Positions 18,346 through 26,997 of a stretch of 64,000 nucleotides of DNA are shown one piece after another. The notes under the pieces were generated by a model. The model did no database searches. It had not been told where the DNA came from and worked only from the letters and a program-made list of their open reading frames with translations. The stretch covers positions 124,001 through 188,000 of the forward strand of contig NZ_JAHVHT010000002.1 in the NCBI RefSeq assembly GCF_019802125.1, in the 5' to 3' direction. The DNA comes from Tateyamaria omphalii (GTDB taxonomy: Bacteria; Pseudomonadota; Alphaproteobacteria; Rhodobacterales; Rhodobacteraceae). Within the stretch, counting starts at the first letter, position 1; the number at the start of each line of letters is the position of its first letter. Made by a program: the position numbers and the translations under genes.

Positions 18346-19514
18346 GTTTTCAGGTAGCGTACCACGCCCTGCCCTGCCCAGCGTCCGGTGGCGAGGCAGG
18401 CTGTGAGCAGGTAGCCGCCCGTCGGTGCCTCCCAATCCAGCATTTCGCCTGCGCAGAACACGCCGGGTTTCGCGCGCAGCATCAGCGCGTCGTCCAATGC
18501 CTCGGCGGGTACGCCACCTGCGGTCGAGATTGCTTCGTCCATGGGGCGCAGGCCCTGATGCGCCACGCGTAGTTTCTTGAGCCGCCGTGCGATGCGGAGC
18601 GTATCATCCGGCCAGGGGCGGCCCCATTCCTGTGCCAGCGCGATTTTCAGGGGTGTGAGTTTCAGCGTCTTGCGCAGATGGTTTGCAAAACTCGCCTTGC
18701 CCCGTGGGCGGGCGAGCCTTTCTGCGACCTCGTCAACGCTGAGGTCGGGCAGCAGGTCGATGTAGAGGTCGTGCCCCTCGCGGACGCCGCGTGAGACGGA
18801 GTAGATGCCGCCTCCCTCGAGCCCGCGTTTCGAGGCCACGGCTTCGCCCCGCGAGCGGTAGGGGCCTGCGCGCCAGGCGACGCCCTTGATCGGGTGGCCC
18901 ATGTGTTTGTCCATGTGCGGGGACCACGGCACGGAGATGGCGGCGTTGGAGGCGGCGAAGGGGGCGGTGTCGAGGCCGATCCAGTCGGTCCAAGCGCCGT
19001 CTGAGCCGAGCCTTGCCCAGCTTGCGCCGCCGCAGGCGAGAAGCGTTGCGTCTGCATCCACAGTCACGGGTGTGCCGTCGAGGTCGGTGATGCGGGGCGC
19101 ACCATCTTCCCAGCCGGTCCAGCGGTGGCGGGTGCGGATGGTGACGCCCAAGCCGTCAAGCCGCGCGAGCCATGCGCGCAGGAGGGGGGAGGCTTTCATG
19201 GCCCTTGGAAAGACGCGGCCGGTGGAGCCTGTGAACATCTCTTGCCCCAACCCTTCGGCCCATGCCACGATTGCGTCGGCGTCCCAGGCGTGCAGGGCGG
19301 GGGCGAGCCAGGGGGCGGCTTCGGTGTAGTGGGGCAGCATCGTTGCCACGTCTTCGGACTTGGTCAGGTTGAGGCCGGATTTGCCTGCCATCAGGAACTT
19401 GCGGGCGACGGTTGGTTTCGCCTCGTAAACCGTGACCGACAGACCGGCCTCTGCCATCACCTCTGCCGCCGCCAAACCGGCGGGGCCGCCGCCGATGACG
19501 GCGACGCGGGTCAC
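18342..19514 (-). CDS. FAD-dependent oxidoreductase, BaiN/TIGR03862-like
   Basis: A 390-residue flavoprotein. The dinucleotide loop VIGGGPAGLAAAE lies at residues 5-17, followed by EAKPTVARKFLMAGKSGLNLT, which defines the HI0933/BaiN-like group, and a C-terminal FAD segment APTGGYLLTACLATGR. It is somewhat short, like the TIGR03862 branch. Substrate unknown. Its start overlaps the MscS gene stop by 4 bp, so the two are co-transcribed. Confidence 0.85.
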   Translation of the reverse strand: MTRVAVIGGGPAGLAAAEVMAEAGLSVTVYEAKPTVARKFLMAGKSGLNLTKSEDVATMLPHYTEAAPWLAPALHAWDADAIVAWAEGLGQEMFTGSTGRVFPRAMKASPLLRAWLARLDGLGVTIRTRHRWTGWEDGAPRITDLDGTPVTVDADATLLACGGASWARLGSDGAWTDWIGLDTAPFAASNAAISVPWSPHMDKHMGHPIKGVAWRAGPYRSRGEAVASKRGLEGGGIYSVSRGVREGHDLYIDLLPDLSVDEVAERLARPRGKASFANHLRKTLKLTPLKIALAQEWGRPWPDDTLRIARRLKKLRVAHQGLRPMDEAISTAGGVPAEALDDALMLRAKPGVFCAGEMLDWEAPTGGYLLTACLATGRWAGQGVVRYLKT

Positions 19515-20842
19515 TCGGACACCGTCCGCAACTCGCCCTTCATCTCGACCACGCGGTGCGGATAGGGGATTTCGATGTCGTGCTCTTTCAGCGCGTTCCA
19601 GATCGCGAAGAGGACATGGCTTTTGTACTTGTTCTTGCCGTCATCGATGCCGTTCACCCAGTATTCCACGGCAAAGTCGATGCCGCTGTCGCCGAAACCA
19701 ACCAACTCACAATCCGGCCCCTCGGGCACTTGGAGGACAAAGTCTAGCTTGGACACGGCTGCATTGATGATGTCCGGCACCGTGTTGATGTCGGTGTTGT
19801 AGCTGACAGAAAACGGCGCTTCGTAGCGGTTGGCAGAGCCGCTGTCGGAATAGTTCACGACGCGGGTGGTGATGAAATCCTCGTTCGGGACGACGATCCA
19901 GCGGCCATCATAGGTTTCGAGGATCGCGGCGCGGGCGGTCATCTTGACGATTGTGCCCGCCTCACCCCCGTCGAGCTCAACATAGTCACCAACCGTCGCC
20001 TGCCCTTCGACCAGAAGGATCACACCGGAAATGAAGTTCGACGCGATCTTTTGCAGGCCGAAGCCGAGGCCGACACCGATGGCACCACCCAGCACCGCAA
20101 GGGCCGACAGGTTGATGCCCATGATGTTCATCAGCACCAGGAACGCGACGCCAAAGATCAGGAACTCGACCGATTTTGCCACCAGTTGCCGGAGGGAGGG
20201 GCGCATCTCCTCCTGCTTCTGAATGAAGGTCGTGGACTGGCTGTTCGACCACTGGCCCAGCCAGAAGATCACGCCGCCGACGGCCACGAATTGCAAAAGC
20301 CACAGCAGGTTGAAAGACAGGTTGCCCAGCGGCACGACCGTCTCTTCCAGCCGGGTTGCGACCGGCCCCAGCAAATTCAGCGCATAAAGCGCGGCGATGG
20401 GCACAAGAACGTAGCGGCCCAGCAGCTTGAGGAACGGGTCGGAGATGATGTCGCGCACCAGCGCGCGGACGGCGAGGAACAGGAAGACGCGCTTGCCAAA
20501 GGCGATCACTGCGCCGCTGTCAAAGATCGAGCGCACGACACCTTCGCCAATGCCCGTCAGGACGTAGGCCATCAGCGGCAAGAGCAGCGGCAGGAATTGC
20601 GCGACAAAACGGCGTGACGTCGCAATGACATTGTCGCTGTCACCGGGATCCAAGAGACGCGCCAGCATCGGGCGCAGACGCCGCGTGATGACCACGGCAG
20701 CGAGGTAGGCCACGATCAGCAGAGCGAATTGCGACCACGCTGCCGGGCTGAGCAGCCACGTCAGCGCCAGTTCCCACCCTTGCAGGGCATAAGCTGCAAT
20801 CGTCTGCACAATCTCGGGCTGACTTTCGAGATCAAACTCCAC
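19511..20842 (-). CDS. Mechanosensitive ion channel of the MscS family
   Basis: A 443-residue membrane protein with several N-terminal helices (about 13-230) followed by the conserved MscS pore and beta domain: LSALAVLGGAIGVGLGFGLQKIASNFISG (split across the pore helix), then GQATVGDYVELDGGEAGTIVKM and IVVPNEDFITTRVVNYS. These channels open under membrane tension and relieve osmotic shock. I chose the GTG at 20842 because AAGAGGT precedes it; an upstream ATG adds only 12 residues without homology. The divergent neighbour is an HNH protein gene. Confidence 0.92.
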   Translation of the reverse strand: MEFDLESQPEIVQTIAAYALQGWELALTWLLSPAAWSQFALLIVAYLAAVVITRRLRPMLARLLDPGDSDNVIATSRRFVAQFLPLLLPLMAYVLTGIGEGVVRSIFDSGAVIAFGKRVFLFLAVRALVRDIISDPFLKLLGRYVLVPIAALYALNLLGPVATRLEETVVPLGNLSFNLLWLLQFVAVGGVIFWLGQWSNSQSTTFIQKQEEMRPSLRQLVAKSVEFLIFGVAFLVLMNIMGINLSALAVLGGAIGVGLGFGLQKIASNFISGVILLVEGQATVGDYVELDGGEAGTIVKMTARAAILETYDGRWIVVPNEDFITTRVVNYSDSGSANRYEAPFSVSYNTDINTVPDIINAAVSKLDFVLQVPEGPDCELVGFGDSGIDFAVEYWVNGIDDGKNKYKSHVLFAIWNALKEHDIEIPYPHRVVEMKGELRTVSE

Positions 20843-20908
20843 CGGCGCACCTCTTGCCTCGTCCTCACACCGCGCCAATTGTCACGGACGATACCGTTTG
20901 CGCAAGGA

Positions 20909-21211
20909 ATGACGCCCCTGTCCGATCCGATCTGTCCCTTATGTGGCCGTCCCATCCCACCTGATGCGCCACAAAGCCTGCACCACCTGATCCCTAAGCT
21001 AAAAGGGGGCAAGGGCGGTCCGGTCGTGCTGCTGCACCACATCTGTCATAGGGAAATCCACGCGACACTGACCGAGGCAGAGCTTGCCCGTGACTACAAC
21101 ACGCCCGAGGCGCTGCGTGCGCATCCGAGATTGGCGAAATTCTATGCGTGGGTGTCCAAGCGACCGCCCGGCTTTGCATCGAAAGTGCCGGGAGCGCGTC
21201 GCAAACGCTAA
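20909..21211 (+). CDS. Small HNH-endonuclease-like protein
   Basis: A 100-residue protein with a zinc finger and His-rich core of the HNH type: CPLC (Cys 9, 12), HHLIPKLKGG (His 25-26) and LLHHICHREIHATL (His 43-44, Cys 46, His 47, His 51). The spacing fits a His-Me finger nuclease fold, though nuclease activity is unproven. There is no partner methylase or phage context. The start is the first ATG with AAGG just upstream. Conserved as a short single-domain protein in this group, as far as I recall. Confidence 0.75.
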   Translation: MTPLSDPICPLCGRPIPPDAPQSLHHLIPKLKGGKGGPVVLLHHICHREIHATLTEAELARDYNTPEALRAHPRLAKFYAWVSKRPPGFASKVPGARRKR

Positions 21212-21381
21212 CGTTTGCTCGATGCGGGCTCTTGCGCGTGCTTTTCCTCGATCTGCACGCAGACCCTGTTCAGCACGTCCGCCACCAGCAATTGCACACG
21301 ATCCGACGTCGTCAGGTCCCGCTCTGTATTTGAGGGGTGTGGATCGCGTTTGGCGCGCTCTATGCGGTTGTCACGGGCCAT
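21208..21381 (-). CDS. Small hydrophilic hypothetical protein
   Basis: A 57-codon frame beginning MARDNRIERAKRD and ending SSKR. It starts with ATG preceded by AGGG about nine bases upstream, and its stop overlaps the HNH gene stop tail to tail. It is charged, with a central amphipathic helix (DRVQLLVADVLNRV). Third-position GC is high, as in neighbouring genes. I do not recognise a family. It could be a chance frame filling the gap. Confidence 0.45.
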   Translation of the reverse strand: MARDNRIERAKRDPHPSNTERDLTTSDRVQLLVADVLNRVCVQIEEKHAQEPASSKR

Positions 21382-21447
21382 CGACTCAACCCTACATCGT
21401 GTAACGTTAAGTTGACAACCTCTGTGTTGAAATATCTGACACTCGCC

Positions 21448-22053
21448 CTAGCACATCGCCTTGATCGCCCGCGCCGTTTCGGGTGTGGCCGCTGCAATAT
21501 CCGTGCACAGCGCCCGCGCGCGTTCGGTCACGTCGTCACCCTCGACCAGTTCATCAACGAGGCCGAAAGCCAGCGCTTGGTCTGCGGTGATCTTTTGCCC
21601 TGCCAGAAAGATCATCTTGGTCCGTGCCGGTCCGATCAGGGCCGCCATCCGCACAGGATCGCTAGGTTGCGGCAGGTAGCCGAGTTTCATCACCGGATAG
21701 AAGAACTTGGCCGAGGGCACGGCGATCCGCAGGTCGCAGGCCAGCACCATGCCGGTTGCGCCCCCCGCGACGGTGCCGTTCAGCGCGGCAATGGTCAGGC
21801 CCGGCAGGTCGGCGATGGCGCCGGACAATTCCTCCCATAGCGGCGAGGTGGCAAGACCCGCGCGCGCGGCATCAAGGTCGGCCCCGGCGCTGAACACCTT
21901 GCCAGTGCCCGTCAGGATCAGGGCCGCTGCGTCTTGGGCATCGCGCACGGTGTCACGCAGGTCGGTCAGCATCTGTTCGGTCAGCGCGCCCGCCTTGTCC
22001 GGGCGGTTGATGGTGAGCGTCCAGATCGGGCCGGTGCGGTCGATGTCGATCAT
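21448..22053 (-). CDS. Enoyl-CoA hydratase/isomerase family protein
   Basis: A 201-residue crotonase-fold protein, shorter than the usual 255-260. The CoA-binding and oxyanion segments are present: LTINRPDKAGAL, FSAGADLDA (about 55-63) and LNGTVAGGATGMVLACDLRIA. The typical catalytic Glu pair is not evident, so the reaction is uncertain. It ends soon after the core (ETARAIKAMC), lacking the usual C-terminal helices. Its ATG overlaps the stop of the SDR gene (ATGA), so the two probably form one lipid or acyl-CoA operon. Confidence 0.82.
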   Translation of the reverse strand: MIDIDRTGPIWTLTINRPDKAGALTEQMLTDLRDTVRDAQDAAALILTGTGKVFSAGADLDAARAGLATSPLWEELSGAIADLPGLTIAALNGTVAGGATGMVLACDLRIAVPSAKFFYPVMKLGYLPQPSDPVRMAALIGPARTKMIFLAGQKITADQALAFGLVDELVEGDDVTERARALCTDIAAATPETARAIKAMC

Positions 22054-22802
22054 GTGAGGCCCACCTGTTTGCGAATGTCCGGATCGCGCAGGGATATTTC
22101 CTGTCCGATCCAGTTGTTGGCGTCTGGCGAGCACATCCACAAGAGCGCCTTGGCCGGCCAGTCCGCCGGGATGTGGTCGGACCAGTCGAGCTGGCTGACG
22201 GGGTTGATGCCGCTTGCCTTGATCTCGCGCTGCATCTGGGTGGCGACGGTGCCCGGTGACAGGCCCATTGCGCGGATGCCCGCGGGGCCGTTTTCCTTGT
22301 CCACGCAACGGGTGAGCATGGCCGCGCCCGCCTTGGAGGCGCAGTAGTGCGACCATGCTTCGACCGGGCCGTGGGCGGCACCGGAACTGATGGTCAGGAT
22401 GGTGCCGGTGCCTGCCTTGAGCATCACCGGAAGAGCCGCGCGCATCCCGTAGAACACGCCCTTGAGGTTGATGTCGATGACGTGGCCCCAGTCGTCGGGG
22501 TCTGCCTCTGCCAGATGCGAGATGGGTTCGATGGCGCCCGCGTTGCCGATCAGGACGTCGAGGGTGCCGAACCGGTCCACGGTTTGTGTTACCGCATCGT
22601 TGACGGCGGCAAAGTCGCTGACATCGCAGGGCAGCGCGATGGCTTGCGGGCCGATTTCATCCGCGAGCGCACCGATGGCGTCAGCCCCCCGTGCCACGAG
22701 CGCGACATTGGCCCCGGCCTGCGCAAAGACGCGCGCCGTGTCGGCCCCGATGCCCCGGCTGGCCCCGGTGATCAGCACCGTTTTTTCGCTCATATCGTGC
22801 AT
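22050..22802 (-). CDS. Short-chain dehydrogenase/reductase
   Basis: A 250-residue classical SDR: nucleotide loop TGASRGIG, NAG motif in LIGNAGAI, catalytic Ser in TISSGA and the YCASK pair of Tyr and Lys. It should be an NAD(P)-dependent oxidoreductase; the substrate is unknown. I chose the ATG giving MHDMSEK because GGAGG lies five bases upstream; the ATG three codons later is possible. Coupled to the enoyl-CoA hydratase gene. Transcribed divergently from the DUF2125 gene. Confidence 0.9.
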   Translation of the reverse strand: MHDMSEKTVLITGASRGIGADTARVFAQAGANVALVARGADAIGALADEIGPQAIALPCDVSDFAAVNDAVTQTVDRFGTLDVLIGNAGAIEPISHLAEADPDDWGHVIDINLKGVFYGMRAALPVMLKAGTGTILTISSGAAHGPVEAWSHYCASKAGAAMLTRCVDKENGPAGIRAMGLSPGTVATQMQREIKASGINPVSQLDWSDHIPADWPAKALLWMCSPDANNWIGQEISLRDPDIRKQVGLT

Positions 22803-22930
22803 TGCACCCTCCGCAGTGACGTGTTGGCCTTGTGGTACGGCGATGCGGCGCATAGGTCCAGCCTGTGGCCTTGACGCATTAGGCGTCGTCCCAGACGATA
22901 TGGCCAACACAGCATTCTAAGGATTCTATC

Positions 22931-24466
22931 ATGTCTCGTATTTCACATCTTATTTCCGGCACGGCATTGGCGCTGTGCCTGCCTGCTTCGGCGGCCTTGG
23001 CGGATCTGACGGCCGAACAGGTCTGGTCCGACTGGCAATCCTATATGGAAAGTACCGGCTATTCCGTGACCGCATCCGAAGCCATCGGGTCGGGGTCGGT
23101 CGAGGTGTCGAACATGACGCTGACCGTGGAAATGGACGACGATGCCGGGGGCGGCGCGTTCAAGGTGGTTCTGGACTCGATCAACTTTGTGGAGCAGGGC
23201 GACGGAACCGTCGCGATCGAGCTGCCCGACACCACCGAAATGAACATGACGTTCCAGCCCGAAACGGGTGAGACAGTGACGGCCGTTATCGACTTCACCC
23301 AGACCGCGCCCGACATGGTGGCGGCAGGCGATCCGGGTGACCTGACCTACACCTACGCCGCCGAGGCAGCGGCCATGGCACTGCAAAGCGTCACCATCGA
23401 CGGCGTGTCGGTCGGGCCGGAGATTGCCAAGATCGACATCCGCATGACCGACCTGGCCCAGACCATGAAAACAACGGTGGGCGACCTGCGGACGATGGCG
23501 CAGGACATGACGGTCGCGAAGGTCGATTACGACATGGCCTTCAACGACCCCGAGAGCGAGGACACCTTCACGCTCAAGGGCACGATGAACGGGCTGACGC
23601 TGAACGGCACGGGCGATCTGCCGCTGGACACGGATGTGCAGGACGTGAACGCCATGCTGAACGACGGGTTCAAGGCGGTCGCCGCATTCACCACGAATGG
23701 CGGCAATTACGACATGTCGTTCAGCAGCGAAACGGATGGCAGCGGCACGGCCAATGCCACGTCGACCGGGGCCGCGTTTGACGTGTCCTTTGGCCCCGAG
23801 GGGCTGCTTTATGACGTGTCGCAAACCGGCGTCGACATGAACATGTTGATGACCGAACTGCCGCTGCCCATCTCGTTCTCTGCCGCAGAGATCGGCACGC
23901 GCTTTCTGATGCCGTTGCAGAAGTCGAACGAAGAACAGGATTTCGGCCTGGCCGTCACGCTGAGCCAGTTCGTGATGTCCGACATGCTCTGGAGCCTGTT
24001 TGACCCGACCTCGCAATTGCCCCGCGATCCGGCCACGCTGCTCGTTGATCTGAGCGGCAAGGCCAAGGTGCTGTTCGACTTCCTCGACCCCGCGCAGGCT
24101 GAGGTTCTGGAACAGGCCGATGCCGTTCCCGGTGAGCTCAATGCCCTGACCATCAACAAGATCGAAGTGGACGCCGTAGGCGCAAAACTGACCGGCGCGG
24201 GCGACTTTGTCTTTGACAACAATGACCTGCAAACCTTTGACGGGATGCCCCGGCCCGAAGGCGCGGTTGACCTGACCCTTGTGGGCGGCAACGGCCTGCT
24301 GGACAAGCTGGTCGGCATGGGCTTGCTGCCCGAGGATCAGGCGATGGGTGCGCGCATGATGATGGGCCTTTTTGCCGTGCCGGGTGAGGGCGAAGACACC
24401 CTGAACTCCAAGATCGAAGTGAACGGAGAGGGCCACGTGCTGGCCAACGGTCAGCGCATCCGCTGA
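22931..24466 (+). CDS. Secreted DUF2125 protein
   Basis: A 511-residue exported protein with a signal peptide (hydrophobic core ALALCLPASAALA, cleaved before DLTAEQ). The body is acidic, Asp- and Thr-rich, with repeated beta-like units such as VSNMTLTVEMDDD and VTIDGVSVGP, and belongs to DUF2125, a family common in Rhodobacteraceae. Function unknown; the periplasm or outer envelope is the expected place. A GC hairpin follows the gene. Confidence 0.8.
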   Translation: MSRISHLISGTALALCLPASAALADLTAEQVWSDWQSYMESTGYSVTASEAIGSGSVEVSNMTLTVEMDDDAGGGAFKVVLDSINFVEQGDGTVAIELPDTTEMNMTFQPETGETVTAVIDFTQTAPDMVAAGDPGDLTYTYAAEAAAMALQSVTIDGVSVGPEIAKIDIRMTDLAQTMKTTVGDLRTMAQDMTVAKVDYDMAFNDPESEDTFTLKGTMNGLTLNGTGDLPLDTDVQDVNAMLNDGFKAVAAFTTNGGNYDMSFSSETDGSGTANATSTGAAFDVSFGPEGLLYDVSQTGVDMNMLMTELPLPISFSAAEIGTRFLMPLQKSNEEQDFGLAVTLSQFVMSDMLWSLFDPTSQLPRDPATLLVDLSGKAKVLFDFLDPAQAEVLEQADAVPGELNALTINKIEVDAVGAKLTGAGDFVFDNNDLQTFDGMPRPEGAVDLTLVGGNGLLDKLVGMGLLPEDQAMGARMMMGLFAVPGEGEDTLNSKIEVNGEGHVLANGQRIR

Positions 24467-24478
24467 CACCATCACGCG

Positions 24479-24501
24479 GGGCGGCGCAGGTCGCCGCCCT
24501 T
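24479..24501 (+). terminator. Hairpin after the DUF2125 gene
   Basis: Perfect 8-bp repeat GGGCGGCG / CGCCGCCC (24479-24486 and 24492-24499), 5-base loop, followed by only TT. A weak or Rho-assisted terminator is likely, since the next gene begins 88 bp after the stop. Confidence 0.5.
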
Positions 24502-24554
24502 GCACACCACCCCCTGCCCCGCTACCTGATGGCGCAACCAAGCGGAGCAGATGA

Positions 24555-25904
24555 ATGACCCCTTCCGACCTGTCGACCCTGACCGAACGGCTGCTTGCTG
24601 CTGCAAAGTCCGCAGGCGCGGACGCGGCCGACACCATCGCGGTGCAAGGCACATCCGTGTCGGTCGACGTGCGCGCGGGCGCACTGGAACAGGCGGAACG
24701 GTCGGAATCCATCGACATCGGGTTGCGCGTGTTTGTCGGTCAGAAGCAGGCCAATGTCTCGGCCTCTGACATCAGCGACCGGACCATCGAGGAGATGGCA
24801 ATGCGCGCCGTTGCCATGGCGGGCGAAGCGCCCGAGGACCCCAATGCGGGCCTTGCCGATCCGGACCAGCTGACAAACGGCTGGGACATCGACGCGCTTG
24901 AGATGAACGACCAGACCCCGGAGCCCGCTGCCGACGCCCTGCAGGCCGATGCGCTCGCAGCCGAAGCCGCCGCGATGGCAGTCGAGGGTGTGAGCCAGGT
25001 CCAGCAAGCCTCTGCCGCGTACGGGGCGCGAGACATCTGGCTGGCAGCCAGCAACGGGTTTTCCGGTGGCTACCGCCGCACCGACCGCGCGCTAAGTTGT
25101 GTGGCGATTGCAGGCACGGGCACCGGGATGGAGCGCGACTACAGCGGTGACAGCCGCATTTTCCAATCCGACCTGCGCAGCGCCGAAGAGATCGGGACCG
25201 AGGCGGGCACACGCACTGTCGAGAGGCTGGGCGCCCGCAAGCCGCCCACCGGCACCTACCCGGTTCTGTTTGACGAGCGCATTTCGTCAAGTTTGATCGG
25301 GCACCTCTTGGCAGCCGCCAACGGGTCGAGCGTGGCGCGGGGATCATCCTGGCTGCGCGAGAAGCTGGGGCAACAGGTGCTGCCCGATGGCCTGAACCTG
25401 GTCGAGGACCCGCACCGCCCGCGCATCTCTGGCTCGCGCCCCTTTGATGCCGAGGGTCTGGCGACGCAACGCCGCGTGATTGTCGAGGATGGCGTGTTGA
25501 CGGGCTGGACGCTTGATCTGGCAACCGCCCGCAAACTGGGCATGACCTCTACCGGCAATGCGGCCCGCGGTACCTCCGCCCCGCCCAGCCCATCGAACTG
25601 GAATGTCATGCTGGATGCGGGCACCGCCACCCGCGATGACCTGATCCGTGACATGGGCACCGGGCTGCTAGTCACCTCGATGATCGGGTCGACCATCAAC
25701 CCCAACACCGGCGACTATTCCCGTGGCGCCTCAGGCATGTGGGTCGAGAATGGCGAGATCGCCTATCCGGTCAATGAATGCACCATCGCGGGCAACCTGA
25801 TCGACATGCTGCGCACCATCGTGCCCGCAAATGACGCGCGTGCGCATCTGAGCCGGGTGGTGCCGTCGCTGCTGGTTCCTGGAATGACCCTTGCCGGCAA
25901 CTGA
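24555..25904 (+). CDS. pmbA: TldE/PmbA-family metalloprotease partner
   Basis: A 449-residue member of the TldD/PmbA family (U62), which forms a heterodimer with TldD and degrades unfolded small peptides and modified peptides. Family features are the early IDIGLRVFVGQKQANVS, the central ERLGARKPPTGTYPVLFDER, and the C-terminal INPNTGDYSRGASGMWVENGE. PmbA subunits lack the zinc HExxxH of TldD, and none is seen here. tldD itself is not in this window. It overlaps the next gene by 14 bp. Confidence 0.9.
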   Translation: MTPSDLSTLTERLLAAAKSAGADAADTIAVQGTSVSVDVRAGALEQAERSESIDIGLRVFVGQKQANVSASDISDRTIEEMAMRAVAMAGEAPEDPNAGLADPDQLTNGWDIDALEMNDQTPEPAADALQADALAAEAAAMAVEGVSQVQQASAAYGARDIWLAASNGFSGGYRRTDRALSCVAIAGTGTGMERDYSGDSRIFQSDLRSAEEIGTEAGTRTVERLGARKPPTGTYPVLFDERISSSLIGHLLAAANGSSVARGSSWLREKLGQQVLPDGLNLVEDPHRPRISGSRPFDAEGLATQRRVIVEDGVLTGWTLDLATARKLGMTSTGNAARGTSAPPSPSNWNVMLDAGTATRDDLIRDMGTGLLVTSMIGSTINPNTGDYSRGASGMWVENGEIAYPVNECTIAGNLIDMLRTIVPANDARAHLSRVVPSLLVPGMTLAGN

Positions 25905-26679
25905 CCTACCCTTGTTGATTGATGCGGCCCGGATTGCGGGCCGTGTGGCGACCAGTTTTGCTGGCCCCACAGCCGCGCGCTGGGACAAGCCCGGTGATGC
26001 AGGACCCGTGACCGAGGCCGATCTGGCCGTGAACGAGGTGCTGGAACGGTCCCTGCGCCTGGCGCGGCCCGACTATGGCTGGCTGTCCGAGGAAACCGAG
26101 GATGATGCCGCCCGATTGGGCGCGGACACCGTGTTCATCATCGACCCGATTGACGGCACCCGCAGCTTTGTCGAAGGCGGGCGGACCTGGGCCATTTCCA
26201 TCGGTGTGGCGCATCAGGGTATCGTGACGGCGGCGGCGATCTATCTGCCCCTGCGCGACAAGCTTTATGCCGCGGGCACGGGGATGGGTGCCACACTGAA
26301 CGGCGCGCCGCTTGTGGCAACGCAGGGCAACATGACGCCTGACAGCAAGGTCCTGGCCGCGCGCCCGACCTTTGACAGCAAGCATTGGCGCAGCAGCGCC
26401 CCATCGGTTGAACGGCATTACCGCCCCTCGCTGGCCTACCGCCTGTCGCTGGTGGGTGAGGGAAAGTTCGACGGGATGCTGACCCTGCGCCCCACGTGGG
26501 AGTGGGACATTGCGGCCGGATCCCTGATCGTGGCCGAGGCCGGTGGCACCATCACCGACCGCACGGGGGCGCCCTTGCGCTTCAACAATGCGCATCCGGC
26601 TTTGAACGGTGTCGTGGCTGGTGGTCCCGATCTGCACCGTGCGCTTGTGGGGGAATTGGGGCCGGGTCACACCGTCTGA
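25891..26679 (+). CDS. Inositol-monophosphatase family phosphatase (CysQ-like)
   Basis: A 262-residue lithium-sensitive phosphatase fold. Metal sites are visible: WLSEETEDD (Glu of motif 1), FIIDPIDGTRSF (the DPIDGT motif) and WEWDIAAGSLIVAEAGG (the second Asp site). Substrates may be inositol phosphate or 3'-phosphoadenosine phosphates; context does not decide. Start is TTG, the best in-frame choice, inside the pmbA end. It precedes an envelope-lipid gene group. Confidence 0.85.
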   Translation: MPATDLPLLIDAARIAGRVATSFAGPTAARWDKPGDAGPVTEADLAVNEVLERSLRLARPDYGWLSEETEDDAARLGADTVFIIDPIDGTRSFVEGGRTWAISIGVAHQGIVTAAAIYLPLRDKLYAAGTGMGATLNGAPLVATQGNMTPDSKVLAARPTFDSKHWRSSAPSVERHYRPSLAYRLSLVGEGKFDGMLTLRPTWEWDIAAGSLIVAEAGGTITDRTGAPLRFNNAHPALNGVVAGGPDLHRALVGELGPGHTV

Positions 26680-26754
26680 TCGCCTTGACCCCAGGGGGCA
26701 TATGCGCAAACTGCGCGCAGGCATGCCCAAGCCCAGTGATCAAAGGAAAATACG

Positions 26755-26997
26755 ATGACACAGCGCCTGCACCTCGTCTTTGGCGGCGAACTGGTCGACC
26801 CTTCGAAGAACGTGTTCAAGGACGTGAACGACCTGCATATCGTAGGGATCTTTCCCAACTACCAGGCCGCTTATGACGCCTGGAAATCCGAAGCGCAGCG
26901 CACCGTGGACAACGCCCACATGCGCTACTACATCGCGCACCTGCACCGCCTGCGGGACGAGGAAAACGCCGCCGCGACGACCGAAGAGCTTGGCTGA
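26755..26997 (+). CDS. DUF4170 protein
   Basis: An 80-residue soluble protein (MTQRLHLVFGGELVD onward) that fits DUF4170, an alphaproteobacterial family. It reads as a small alpha/beta domain with the conserved FPNYQAAYDAWKSEAQ helix. Function unknown. It overlaps the start of the Kdo-transferase-like gene by 8 bp and lies upstream of lpxK, so a link with lipid A or LPS core synthesis is plausible but inferred only from order. Confidence 0.82.
   Translation: MTQRLHLVFGGELVDPSKNVFKDVNDLHIVGIFPNYQAAYDAWKSEAQRTVDNAHMRYYIAHLHRLRDEENAAATTEELG

Noticed and set aside
21400-21440. Possible rightward promoter (TTGACA and TATCTG-like boxes, 15 bp spacing).
   Set aside because: Spacing is short and it would fire into the antisense side of the enoyl-CoA hydratase gene; nothing supports it.
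22943-24718. A 590-codon minus-strand frame opposite the DUF2125 gene.
   Set aside because: Mirror frame of a real gene; His- and Gly-rich, without homology or ribosome-binding site.
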